Positions 46,392 to 57,714 of a stretch of 64,000 bases of DNA are shown piece after piece. The position numbers were made by a program, and so were the translations under genes. The notes under the pieces were generated by a model. That model saw only the letters and a program-made list of their open reading frames with translations. It was not told the DNA's origin and did not search any database. The first letter of the stretch is position 1; every line of letters starts with the position of its first letter. Origin of the DNA: Caprella mutica (taxonomy: Eukaryota > Arthropoda > Malacostraca > Amphipoda > Caprellidae); assembly GCA_947561585.1 (NCBI GenBank), contig CANNZV010001832.1, positions 1 to 64,000 on the forward strand, written 5' to 3'.

Positions 46392-46555
46392 GGGTTTGTT
46401 TTGATATATAAAAAGTATAAATAACATAGTTAATAGTTAATTATTATATAGAAAATTTAAATTATACTACTTATTAAATACTATTTTAATCAATCAGAAT
46501 GCAATTAAATACATCTGCGTTTTAGTAAATTTAATATATATTTTCATAGCTGTAT
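46392..46555. repeat. Dispersed duplication, copy 2
   Basis: Direct copy of 44150-44330, 2.2 kb away, with small deletions. The 40-bp array and the 18-bp remnant lie between the two copies. Confidence 0.85.
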
Positions 46556-46805
46556 ACTTTTTTTCTATTACTATGATTATAGATATTATGGTTATTATGG
46601 TAATTTTATGTTTTTACAGCTCTATCATCGTAAAACAAACATTGTGATATGCCGTGAAATGGGTACGAACCTCCTTGTATTATTGAGAGAGAAGAGAGAA
46701 AATATAATATACCTATAAATTTTAGTTAAATAATTTCTTTAAATTATACTGAAATTATTCATATAAAATATAAATCATACTGAAAATTTACCCATAAATT
46801 ATGCA

Positions 46806-46912
46806 GCAAATACACCTATAAAAGTACCTATAAATATACCAATAGAAATACCTATAAATATACCAATAGAAATACCTATAAATATACCAATAGAAATACC
46901 TATAAATATACC
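46806..46912. repeat. 24-bp repeat (AATACCTATAAATATACCAA)
   Basis: Four copies of a 24-bp unit directly abutting the C-rich array to the right. Confidence 0.85.
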
Positions 46913-47570
46913 CCCCTACACTCCACTCCTCCTCTTCCCCCTCTACACTCCACTCCCCCTCTTCCCCCTCTACATTCCACTCCCCTTCTTCCCCCTCTAC
47001 ATTCCACTCCTCCTCTTCCCCCTCTACACTCCACTCCCCCTCTTCCCCCTCTACATTCCACTCCCCTTCTTCCCCCTCTACATTCCACTCCTCCTCTTCC
47101 CCCTCTACACTCCACTCCCCCTCTTCCCCCTCTACACTCCACTCCCCCTCTTCCCCCGATACATTCCACTCCCCATCTTCCCCCTCTACATTCCACTCCC
47201 CCTCTTCCCCCTCTACATTCCACTCCTCCTCTTCCCCCTCTACACTCCACTCCCCCTCTTCCCCCTCTACATTCCACTCCCCTTCTTCCCCCTCTACATT
47301 CCACTCCTCCTCTTCCCCCTCTACACTCCACTCCCCCTCTTCCCCCTCTACACTCCACTCCCCCTCTTCCCCCGCTACATTCCACTCCCCATCTTCCCCC
47401 TCTACATTCCACTCCCCCTCTTCCCCCTCTACACTCCACTCCTCCTCTTCCCCCTCTACACTCCACTCCCCCTCTTCCCCCTCTACACTCCACTCCTCCT
47501 CTTCCCCCTCTACACTCCACTCCCCCTCTTCCCCCTCTACTACATTCCACTCCCCCTCTTCCCCCTCTAT
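46913..47570. repeat. 27-bp pyrimidine-rich minisatellite
   Basis: About 24 copies of CTCTACATTCCACTCCCC plus CTCTTCCCC. One strand is almost all C and T with regular A, the other G-rich (GGGGGAAGAGGGGGAGTGG), with potential for triplex or G-quadruplex structure. A block marked by the CCCCGATACATT/CCCCGCTACATT variant plus CCCCATCTTCC repeats near 47155 and 47371. The minus-strand frame (GGRGGVECR period) is an artefact. Confidence 0.94.
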
Positions 47571-47885
47571 TACCAGTTCAGGATGGGGTCACTCAATTAG
47601 GGCCCATCACCTCGTCAGCATTCCTCACCATTGGGGCGTAATGAGGCTCACCTCCGCTAAGTCAGCTCCGTTAATTCCAACACTAATGTTAGTACAAATG
47701 ATGACCTATTGTACTGGGGGAGAGGGGTGGTGACATCATGGTTTTTAATACCCTTCACTTTATTTATAACTATTGTTTCTCATTCTAAATGAGGATTAAA
47801 ATCGTTTATAAATTTAAACATTGATTGAATATTGAAACTATAAATAAAAATCATATGATTCCTTTGCCGTAACTAGTTGAAACCT
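47571..47885. other. Unique spacer, balanced composition at 47575-47710
   Basis: GGGGTCACTCAATTAGGGCC, CCTCACCATTGGGGCGTAAT, AAGTCAGCTCCGTTAATTCC: repeat-free and compositionally distinct from the arrays on both sides. It could be conserved non-coding DNA. Confidence 0.35.
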
Positions 47886-47889
47886 GATT

Positions 47890-48920
47890 GATATGCCTTT
47901 ACCAGTCCTATAAGATGTTGTCACTCCCCTATACTGTGCCTTTACCAGTCCTATAAGATGTTGTCACTCCCCTATACTGTGCCTTTACCAGTCCTATAAG
48001 ATGTTGTCACTCCCCTATACTGTGCCTTTACCAGCCCTATAAGATGTTGTTACTCCCTATACTGTGCCTTTAGCAGCCCTATAAGATGTTGTTACTCCCC
48101 TATACTGTGCCTTTAGCAGCCCTATAAGATGTTGTTACTCCCCTATACTGTGCCTTTACCAGCCCTATAAGATGTTGTTACTCCCCTATACTGTGCCTTT
48201 ACCAGCCCTATAAGATGTTGTTACTCCCCTATACTGTGCCTTTACCAGCCCTATAAGATGTTGTTACTCCCCTATACTGTGCCTTCACCAGCCCTATAAG
48301 ATGTTGTTACTCCCTATACTGTGCCTTTACCAGTCCTATAAGATGTTGTTACTCCCCTATACTGTGCCTTTACCAGCCCTATAAGATGTTGTTACTCCCT
48401 ATACTGTGCCTTTACCAGCCCTATAAGATGTTGTTACTCCCCTATACTGTGCCTTTACCAGCCCTATAAGATGTTGTTACTCCCTATACTGTGCCTTTAC
48501 CAGCCCTATAAGATGTTGTTACTCCCTATACTGTGCCTTTACCAGCCCTATAAGATGTTGTTACTCCCCTATACTGTGCCTTTACCAGTCCTATAAGATG
48601 TTGTTACTCCCCTATACTGTGCCTTTACCAGCCCTATAAGATGTTGTTACTCCCCTATACTGTGCCTTTACCAGCCCTATAAGATGTTGTTACTCCCTAT
48701 ACTGTGCCTTTACCAGCCCTATAAGATGTTGTTACTCCCTATACTGTGCCTTTACCAGCCCTATAAGATGTTGTTACTCCCTATACAGTGCCTTCACCAG
48801 CCCTATAAGATGTTGTTACTTCCCTATACTGTGCCTTTACCAGCCCTATAAGATGTTGTCACTCCCCTATACAGTGCCTTTACCAGCCCTATAAGATGTT
48901 GTTACTCCCTATACTGTACT
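47890..48920. repeat. 42/43-bp minisatellite (CCCTATAAGATGTTGTTACT)
   Basis: About 24 copies of CCTATAAGATGTTGTTACTC plus CCCTATACTGTGCCTTTACCAG; length differs by one C. TGTTGTCACT variants sit at the outer ends, as expected when exchange is less frequent at array edges. Confidence 0.94.
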
Positions 48921-49745
48921 TATAAGATGATGTCACTTCTCTTTCCAGTGATAAACCATTACTGTTCGTGAGGAGTGATGTACGAACTAATTAAGGTTTT
49001 ATATCCTAGAGGCGATTATTTATCACCAAGAGGCATTAGATGCAGCATGCAAGCCATGCAGTCGATACAGCTCGATACACTCATCACAGAGTGACTCTGA
49101 TGTTGTAATTAACTAACTGAGGCACAGTGATGATGTCGTACGCGTTCCATTAAGATTTTAATGATATAAACTGTGTTATTATTACTATGGTGTGGAACAA
49201 CAGTGTAAGACAAGCTATGGAATGGAACATAATTGTACAGAGTGAGATGATTGCAATTAAATGACGGATAGAATACCCGTAGATTATTATTAAAAGCATC
49301 AAAATTTCAAAAATATGTTTATTGTGGAAAGAATTTTTGTTTCTATAATAAACTTTAGAAAATTCCATCTGATGTTTAATTTTCATTAGTTAATTGATAA
49401 AGAAAATGCTATATAATTGATAAGTAAAAATATAAAGAAAATAATGAATAATGTGATGAATAAAATATGAATTAAATGAAAAATTAAATGATAACTGAAA
49501 TGCTAAATAATTAAAAAGCCTTCAATAATTCCCATCCCGAAAACACAGCATCACAAATATATCATTCTATATATTCCAAATGAAAGATAACTATAGTAAA
49601 AAGTATCAACACTGATACAAAGCTGTATTTTATGCACATATGCTTTAAATCTGTGGCAATGCTTATAATATCTAAGTAATTACATTAATTATTTGAGAAA
49701 ATATTACCTTTGAGTTTTTTCTTAAATTATCTTATCTTACATACA
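48921..49745. other. Spacer with a unique patch at 48960-49150
   Basis: 48960-49150 is repeat-free and more balanced (AGAGGCATTAGATGCAGCAT, GCAAGCCATGCAGTCGATAC). The rest is AT-rich. No gene recognised. Confidence 0.35.
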
Positions 49746-49755
49746 TTGAGAGGAA

Positions 49756-50246
49756 GAGTTGGTAATCTGTATATTTTGTGTGTTTATTTTGTGTGTGTTC
49801 TGTGTAGTGTTGGTAATCTGTATATTCTGTGTGTATATTTTGTGTGTATTCTGTGTAGTGTTGGTAATCTGTATATTCTGTGTGTTTATTTTGTGTGTAT
49901 TCTGTGTAGAGTTGGTAATCTGTATATTCTGTGTGTTTATTTTGTGTGTATTCTGTGTAGAGTTGGTAATCTGTATATTCTGTGTGTTTATTTTGTGTGT
50001 ATTCTGTGTAGTGTTGATTCTCTGTGTATATTCTGTGTAGTGTTGATTCTCTGTGTATATTCTGTGTAGTGTTGATTCTCTGTGTATATTCTGTGTAGTG
50101 TTGTTTCCCTGTGTATATTCTGTGTAGTGTTGGTTCTCTGTGTATTTTCTGTGTAGTGTTGATTCTCTGTGTATTTTCCGTGTAGTGTTGGTTCTCTGTG
50201 TATTTTCTGTGTAGTGTTGTTTCTCTGTGTATTTTCTGTGTAGTGT
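49756..50246. repeat. TG-rich compound minisatellite (51-bp then 28-30-bp units)
   Basis: The left half has five units of about 51 bp (GTTGGTAATCTGTATATTCT, GTGTGTTTATTTTGTGTGTA, TTCTGTGTA). The right half has about 9 units of GTGTTGATTCTCTGTGTATA plus TTCTGTGTA. The short unit looks like the long one with an internal deletion. Confidence 0.9.
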
Positions 50247-51895
50247 GCCGAAGAGGTCCCTAATATATGCATCGCCTTATTGGAAGAGGCCGGGTGATCT
50301 TTTAACTTTATGGCCTGCTCTGGAAAGTCTATAAAGCTATTCTTTCTGCCCTATCAATTTCCATTTGGGTGACACTCCATACACACGGCAAAAATAACAT
50401 ACGGGAATAGCATCTGCTACATGTTACCTTTGTTAGATTTTACTGAGGTAACAGGTAACAAATCATGTGTTTAGTAGGTTACATTTTGTTATATTAATAT
50501 ATTTATGATTTATTACTCTTTTATATAATAATTAATCTTAATTTTCATATAGGGGGGTTAGGGGACGTGCAGCCCACCAAACCCCCTTGTCAGGTCATTT
50601 AACAATCATGTAGCGTGCAGTACAACAAACTAGCGGAGACAACAAACTATTTAACGGCCATTTTTGTTGAGACTTTCAAAATAATTTTCTTTTAAATATA
50701 TTTATAATCATTAATAATTAAATAATATTTATTTATATCAATATACCATTTACGAACTCGCGCCCAGTATACGTCTGTCGACGAAATGTCCGATCGACGA
50801 AACTGACTTTCGACGAAACGTTTGCACACCAAGAAAGAACCCGCACAGTACTCGGAAAGTGATCATTAACATGGATCATGAGACAAATCAGAGTGCATAT
50901 GTAATTATAAACATCCTAATAAGACATAACTTTTCTGTTTACTACATCTAATCAAATTGATCAAACTTTTTCTTTGCCTTAAAAATCAAAGATGGAAGAT
51001 GTTTGAGTTCAAACTTCCTATCGAGATGAAAAGGTAATATTTGAGAACACGAAAAATGGCACAAACTTTTAGTCCAAAGAGCACGCACTGCTTAAAGACT
51101 TAAGAAACAGTCTTTAAAACTATCTTTGAAGTGTTCTTTGAAAGCAGTCTTTGAAATAGTCTTCAGTCTTAGAGCAATATTCCCATGATGCAGTATTTGA
51201 AATTAGTTTTTAGAGAAATGGTCTCTTATCATTTAAAGTTTGGTAAAATCATTTTTGATGTAAATGTAAAGTAAAATTTAATATTATTCCAATATATACA
51301 AGTTGTTCGTTCTTACGCACATATGATTGAAATAACATATGAGTCTTGCTATGTTTATAAATGTTTATAAATCTTTGAATATTCTAATTGTAACATTTTT
51401 TTAAGACAATACTTTTCCATGCAAAATATGGGTAACTACATTTTAAAATGGGTAACTATATTTTCTATATTATTATAACACTTTTTCAATTAAGTAATTG
51501 CATAACAAACATAAATTACTGAAATATTCGTTACATTAAATATATAATAATATTTGCTAGTACCAATGTAACGTCCAGAGTTTAAACTATAACGATAACT
51601 AATTTCGTTACATCAGACATGGAAAGTAACAAATTCGGTGTTCTGGCACATCCTGAATTTTCCAGTCGATGTCAGCTGAATTGAAGACAAATTCGGGTCG
51701 TTAAGAACAGAAATATCCAAGTCGACGAAGTCTAATGGCCGTCATTTTTCGATACCTGATTTCGGTTCCAATCCAAATAGAGAAATGGAATAATCATGGA
51801 TAGAGAAATGACTGCGGAGATTGATTGGGCGCCATATGGATAACATCTGTAGGATAGGAAACACTCAGAGGAGTAAGATCACCAATGAACATTAC
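50247..51895. other. Unique spacer
   Basis: 50247-50370 is repeat-free and balanced (GTGCCGAAGAGGTCCCTAAT, GGCCTGCTCTGGAAAGTC). 50776-50825 has three GACGAAA copies (CTGTCGACGAAATGTCCGAT) also found at 56431 and 57038. The segment 51060-51180 repeats AGTCTTTGAA several times. No gene recognised. Confidence 0.4.
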
Positions 51896-51899
51896 TGAA

Positions 51900-52700
51900 A
51901 CTCTGTCAGAGTAGTGAAAGGAGACGTTATTTTTCAGTACTGTGACTGTGTTAATGCTCACTGGAGAGCCAACTTCTCTCAGTCTTTATCTATAGTTAGA
52001 GTAGTGCAAAGTGACGTTATTTTTCAGTACTGTTACAGTGTTAATGCTCATTGGTGAGCTAACTTCTCTCAGTCTTTATCTATAGTTAGAGTAGTGCAAA
52101 GTGACGATATTTTTCAGTACTGTGACGGTGATAATGCTCACTGGTGAGCTAACTTCTCTCAGTCTTTATCTATAGTTAGAGTAGTGCAAAGTGATGTTAT
52201 TTTTCAGTACTGTGACTGTGTTAATGCTCACTGGTGAGCTAACTTCTCTCAGTCTTTATCTATAGTTAGAGTAGTGCAAAGTGACGTTATTTTTCAGTAC
52301 TGTGACAGTGTTAATGCTCATTGGTGAGCTAACTTCTCTCAGTCTTTATCTATAGTTAGAGTAGTGCAAAGTTACGATATTTTTCAGTACTGTGACGGTG
52401 TTAATGCTCACTGGTGAGCTAACTTCTCTCAGTCTTTATCTATAGTTAGAGTAGTGCAAAGTGACGTTATTTTTCAGTACTGTGACAGTGTTAATGCTCA
52501 TTGGTGAGCTAACTTCTCTCAGTCTTTATCTATAGTTAGAGTAGTGCAAAGTGACGATATTTTTCAGTACTGTGACGGTGATAATGCTCACTGGTGAGCT
52601 AACTTCTCTCAGTCTTTATCTATAGTTAGAGTAGTGCAAAGTGATGTTATTTTTTAGTACTGTGACAGTGTTAATGCTCACTGGTGAGCTAACTTCTCTC
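51900..52700. repeat. 90-bp minisatellite
   Basis: About 8.8 copies of a 90-bp unit: AACTTCTCTCAGTCTTTATC, TATAGTTAGAGTAGTGCAAA, GTGACGTTATTTTTCAGTAC, TGTGACAGTGTTAATGCTCA. Variants alternate (GACGTTAT and GACGATAT; CACTGG and CATTGG), giving a partial two- to three-unit pattern. Confidence 0.94.
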
Positions 52701-53205
52701 GATCTTCCATTCAATAACGATGGCTCTCGTCTCCTTAACTACGTCCCATACTCTAGTCCTAATTGCTCAGTGTGGATATGCGTCAGTTTTAATGATTGAA
52801 CGTGGGCGTTCTGCATCTGACTCGTTCCATCAAAGGTTCCTGTTGACCATTTATATGCAATGGTCAAACGTTATCTGGAATTGGAACTACGAATCTAACT
52901 AGAATTTAATGATTTCGATAAATTGGATTTGAATATAATTTCTTTGTAATTAATTTCTAACGGTGGATGAATTTGGAGTTACTGATTGAATAAAACATTT
53001 CTAAATGAATTTCAGTATATATTTGTATAAATATTTAAACTACTTATTACGTATGAACATATTAATTTGATTCGTTTTATATTCAATGAAATATGATTTG
53101 GACTATTCTTTTATAGATTTTTATTAATTGATAAATAATATGGTAATGTTATAAAAAATATTGCAAATTTAAATAAGACTATTGTGTACAATTTTTGATC
53201 TAAGC
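52701..53205. other. Spacer
   Basis: A 60-codon frame at 52720-52902 has no recognisable domain and looks accidental. The rest is AT-rich. Confidence 0.4.
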
Positions 53206-53207
53206 GT

Positions 53208-54160
53208 AGAATAAGTTACATATACCTAGATATTTTCGTATTACCGTACAGTTACGTATTACAGTACAGTTACGTATTACCGTACAGTTACGTATTACCG
53301 TACAGTTACGTATTACCGTACAGTTACGTATTACCGTACAGTTACGTATTACAGTACAGTTACGTATTACCGTACAGTTACGTATTACCGTACAGTTACG
53401 TATTACCGTACAGTTACGTATTACCGTACAGTTACGTATTACCGTACAGTTACGTATTACCGTACAGATACGTATTACCGTACAGTTACGTATTACCGTA
53501 CAGTTACGTATTACTGTACAGTTTCGTATTCCCGTACAGTTACGGTTTACCGTACAGTTACGTATTACCGTACAGTTACGAATTTCCGTACAGTTACGTA
53601 TTACCGTACAGTTACGTAATACCGTACAGTTACGTATCACCGTACAGTTACGTATTCCCGTACAGTTACGTATTACAGTACAGTTACGTATTACTGTACA
53701 GTTACGTATTACCGTACAGTTACGTATTACCGTACAGTTACGTATCACCGTACAGTTACGTATTCCCGTACAGTTACGTATTACAGTACAGTTACGTATT
53801 ACCGTACAGTTACGTATTACCGTAGAGTTACGTATTACCGTACAGTTACGTATTACAGTACAGTTACGTATTACCGTACAGTTGCGTATTACCGTACAGT
53901 TAAGTATTACCGTAGAGTTACGTATTACCGTAGAGTTACGTATTACCGTACAGTTACGTATTACCGTACAGTTACGTATTACCGTACATCATACCCTGCA
54001 CTGATGCAATCGTGAATAACATTTTCTTCTTTAATAAGTATTTAACCGATTAAAGTTACCACCAATGTGACACTTTCTACCAAACTCATCCAATAATATT
54101 TAAATTAAAAATACGAAACTGTGTAGCGGTCGGAATAGCGTTAGATACCCTATATAGTTA
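53208..54160. mobile_element. TIR element carrying 18-bp minisatellite, locus 3 (inverted)
   Basis: Read on the minus strand, 54160 downward gives AGGGTATCTAACGCTATTCC, GACCGCTACACAG, then AAAGAAGAAAATGTTATTCA and GTATGATGTACGGTAATACG, matching the flanks of loci 1 and 2. The other end (GAATAAGTTACATATACC near 53208) resembles GGGTAAGTTACG. Confidence 0.6.
53236..53990. repeat. 18-bp minisatellite, locus 3 (TACGTATTACCGTACAGT)
   Basis: About 42 copies, in the opposite orientation to the arrays at 3209 and 35680. Variants include ACAGTAC, CCCGTAC and TAGAGTTACG. A block GTATCACC, GTATTCCC, GTATTACAG recurs about 126 bp (seven units) apart near 53632 and 53742. Confidence 0.94.
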
Positions 54161-54613
54161 TTTCATAGATATCCCCAATATATAGTCCAATACCTGATAA
54201 AAAAGATTGAGATTGGAAAGCTCCGTCATCCGTGAATTCAAAGACTATTGGATAATTTTAACCCCCTCCCCCCTTTAAATATTAGCAAAATAGTGCGCTA
54301 AAATAGCTCTACCCTAATATTGGAAGATGACTAGCGTCCCAATACTACATGGGAAATATTCTTTCTTCCTCCTTTATGTTTTACTCTGTTCAATAATTTC
54401 ACAATGGTGGAGTATTGGACGGGGATGAAGGTGGGCAAGCAAGCGTGAAAAACAAACTTTGCTGGTGCTCCACCCGACCAAAATAATTCTATTGGGGAGA
54501 TATAAGTTCTATTGAATCATTATATGGATTGAATTGCTTTGATAATTGAAATAGAATTCAATATGATGAATTCTTCTTTCTTGGCCGTTCCTGCAATCTT
54601 TTAGCAGTCAGAG
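54161..54613. other. Spacer
   Basis: Unique sequence; the segment 54300-54500 is more balanced in composition. No gene recognised. Confidence 0.4.
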
Positions 54614-54794
54614 CTAGGGTTGTGACAATGTGCTTTTGAAATCATAGATCCCGAAGATATTATAGACGGAGAGAATTAAACTGTATTGAATGGTTCTAAA
54701 CCAGTGGTATATAGTATTAGATACCATTTAACTTCATATCGTCTATGATATTCTTAATATCTATTATTTGAAAAGCATATTGTCACAATCCTAG
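54614..54794. mobile_element. MITE (TAGGGTTGTGACAATGTGC family), copy 2
   Basis: The left end TAGGGTTGTGACAATGTGCT and right end AAAGCATATTGTCACAATCC are inverted for about 34 bp. The interior matches the copy at 25364-25532. Confidence 0.85.
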
Positions 54795-55305
54795 CCATAA
54801 CTCATTTTGGCCATTGAACATGGCCAACATGATTGAAATGTTTTCAAAATAATAATTTGGTCAAACCTATTTTATTTCTTTTGTCCAAACAACGCGAGGT
54901 TAATTTTGTAATTTTATCTACTGTCTTCGTCTTCTTTTTTCAAATAAAATCTGGTCCTTAATACTGATCATCTCGATTTTTGTTTTGAGGGGAAGTCTTT
55001 CATGGACAACAAACACATTAAATGAACGCACTCGAGAACAAACACTTAAATGAACACACTCGAGTGACGGCATGGGATAAACACTGAAATTCAAGATGGC
55101 GGCCATTGAAACAAAAGACGCTCTAACTGCGCAACTTTGCAACTCTTCAGGAAAAGAGACTCATAACAAGCTCTACTTTATGGTCTGATTGTTTATTGTT
55201 GGTAAAGAGTGAACAAAGAGCATCTCTGAGTACTACTCTTATTTCACCTAAAGAGATTTAAACACAAAGAGTAAATTCTTTGGAGAAAAGAGCACAACTG
55301 TGAAA
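54795..55305. other. Spacer
   Basis: Short direct repeat at 55024-55060 (GAACGCACTCGAGAACAAAC / GAACACACTCGAG). A 74-codon minus-strand frame (54918-55142) has no recognisable domain. Confidence 0.4.
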
Positions 55306-55307
55306 CA

Positions 55308-55925
55308 AATGGGATTGTTAGAGAATGGGATTGTTAGTGAATGGGATTGTTAGAGAATGGGATTGTTAGAGAATGGGATTGTTAGAGAATGGGATTGTTA
55401 GAGAATGGGATTGTTAGAGAATGGGATTGTTAGAGAATGGGATTGTTAGAGAATGGGATTGTTAGAGAATGGGATTGTTAGAGAATGGGATTGTTAGAGA
55501 ATGGGATTGTTAGAGAATGGGATTGTTAGAGAATGGGATTGTTAGAGAATGGGATTGTTAGAGAATGGGATTGTTAGAGAATGGGATTGTTAGAGAATGG
55601 GATTGTTAGAGAATGGGATTGTTAGAGAATGGGATTGTTAGAGAATGGGATTGTTAGTGAATGGGATTGTTAGTGAATGGGATTGTTAGAGAATGGGATT
55701 GTTAGTGAATGGTATTGTTAGTGAATGGGATTGTTAGTGAATGGGATTGTTAGAGAATGGGATTGTTAGAGAATGGGATTGTTAGAGAATGGGATTGTTA
55801 GAGAATGGGATTGTTAGAGAATGGGATTGTTAGAGAATGGGATTGTTAGAGAATGGGATTGTTAGAGAATGGGATTGTTAGTGAATGGGATTGTTAGTGA
55901 ATGGTATTGTTAATGAATGGGATTG
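55308..55925. repeat. 16-bp minisatellite (GGGATTGTTAGAGAAT)
   Basis: About 38 copies, most identical. The GTGAAT variant is clustered at 55655-55740 and at the right end, again with a GGTATTG change, so a block was duplicated. Confidence 0.95.
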
Positions 55926-56430
55926 TTGGAGAAGTATTCAAATTAGTTTTTCATTTTTATATCGACTATTTTATTCGGTTAAAATAATCAAATATAAAAT
56001 ATTTATAGCATATATATTTTATATATGCTATATATTTGATATTAAACACCTCTTACTAATTCTTTTTTATATTACTGAAAAAAAATCCTAAATAATATCA
56101 TAATATTTCACTAGAAGGTTTAGGACATTTCACTAACAAAATTATTAATATCATTATTCAGTAATTATGTTTTCTGTGGAGTAAACATTAGAGAGTAGAG
56201 TTGAGTCAAACCGCTAACCTAACCTAAGGTTAACCTGTTTGTGTATTCAGTATTCACTTTGAATGCTTGTCCTGTCCTTTCCATAACTTAATGCTTTACA
56301 CTGACTATGAATATACCATGAATTTCTAATTACCATAAACAATTGGTGTTCTTTACTTTTCTAATGCAAGATATATATAATTCCTGTAAATTAAAGAATA
56401 TACACTTTATGATAAAAAAATAAAACATTT
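55926..56430. other. AT-rich spacer
   Basis: No gene; AT-rich palindromic TATATATTTTATATATGC near 56010. Confidence 0.4.
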
Positions 56431-57053
56431 CGTGGACGAAATGTCCGGCCACGATCGATTAGGTACCAGCAAAACTTCTCTAAAGCTTTAGATTGAATAA
56501 CTTCTAACTAATAACTTTTAACTAATAGCTTCTAACTAATAACTTTTAACTAATAACTTTTAACTAATAACTTTTAACTAATAACTTCTAACTAATAACT
56601 TTTAACTAATAACTTTTAACTAATAACTTCTAACTAATAACTTCTAACTAATAACTTTTAACTAATAACTTTTAACTAATAACTTCTAACTAATAACTTC
56701 TAACTAATAACTTCTAACTAATAACTTCTAACTAATAACTTTTAACTAATAACTTCTAACTAATAACTTCTAACTAATAACTTCTAACTAATAACTTTTA
56801 ACTAATAACTTTTAACTAATAACTTCTAACTAATAACTTTTAACTAATAACTTTTAACTAATAACTTCTAACTAATAACTTCTAACTAATAACTTCTAAC
56901 TAATAACTTCTAACTAATAACTTCTAACTAATAACTTCTAACTAATAACTTCTAACTAATAACTAATAGGTATGTGCCAAATATTAACTAAATCCTTTTT
57001 TATAATACAAAATAAAGTAACTCCTTCACGAATTTTCCGTGGACGAAATGTCC
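56431..57053. repeat. 14-bp minisatellite between copies of CGTGGACGAAATGTCC
   Basis: The array (56497-56965) has about 33 copies of TAATAACTTCTAAC with CTTTTAAC variants. The 16-bp word CGTGGACGAAATGTCC occurs in direct orientation at 56433 and at 57038, and a near copy lies at 50776. This suggests an element or target sequence associated with the array. Confidence 0.85.
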
Positions 57054-57712
57054 TGCTTGAACACGCAGCCTGAAATGTGACGTCATACGATGTACAATGT
57101 CCGATAGTGTTCTAAACCCTCTTTTCTCTCACTCTGTCTCTCTATTTTACTTTCCCAATCCCTCTCTCTAATTCTCTTTAAATCTCCTTCTCTCTCCCTC
57201 TCTCTATCACCCCCCCCCCCCCTTACCCCGTTTATGAAGATGATAAAAAGGATGAACTGTTTTTAACTGCAATATCAGAGCAGCTTTACTCGTCTCACGA
57301 ATTAAGTCATTTGAGCCATGTAAAAAATATTTAATTAATTATTTCTCTTCTCTGTTCACAAATTTAAAGCTTTTTGGAAATTATAAGAAGTTTTTTTTAT
57401 TTGATTAGTTTTAATTCCAAACTTAACTTATTTTTGAATTATAAATTTGGTTTTCTCTTCATTTATAAATTATTGTGTTCAATTATATTTTTGACCTAGA
57501 TAACCTAAAATAAATAGTCATTGATTCAATAGATTTAATTATTACGAAAGTGAATTTTACAATATATTATAAAAACTAAATATTTTATCATTAAATTGTT
57601 TTTAACTCCAATCGCGGTAATCTTAAATTGTCATTAATTCTAATTTTTTCAATACATAAGAAATCACCACATGATGAAATATTTATATGTTTTACGTATG
57701 AATTTATTAATA
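57054..57712. other. Spacer with pyrimidine-rich tract
   Basis: CT-rich tract at 57120-57225 (CTCTCTCTAATTCTC, a C run at about 57209-57221), otherwise AT-rich. No gene recognised. Confidence 0.45.
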
Positions 57713-57714
57713 TA

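Noticed and set aside
46900..47550. Gly/Arg-rich 216-residue frame (collagen- or silk-like at first sight)
   Set aside because: A pure translation of the 27-bp C-rich satellite; no start context, no flanking coding sequence.
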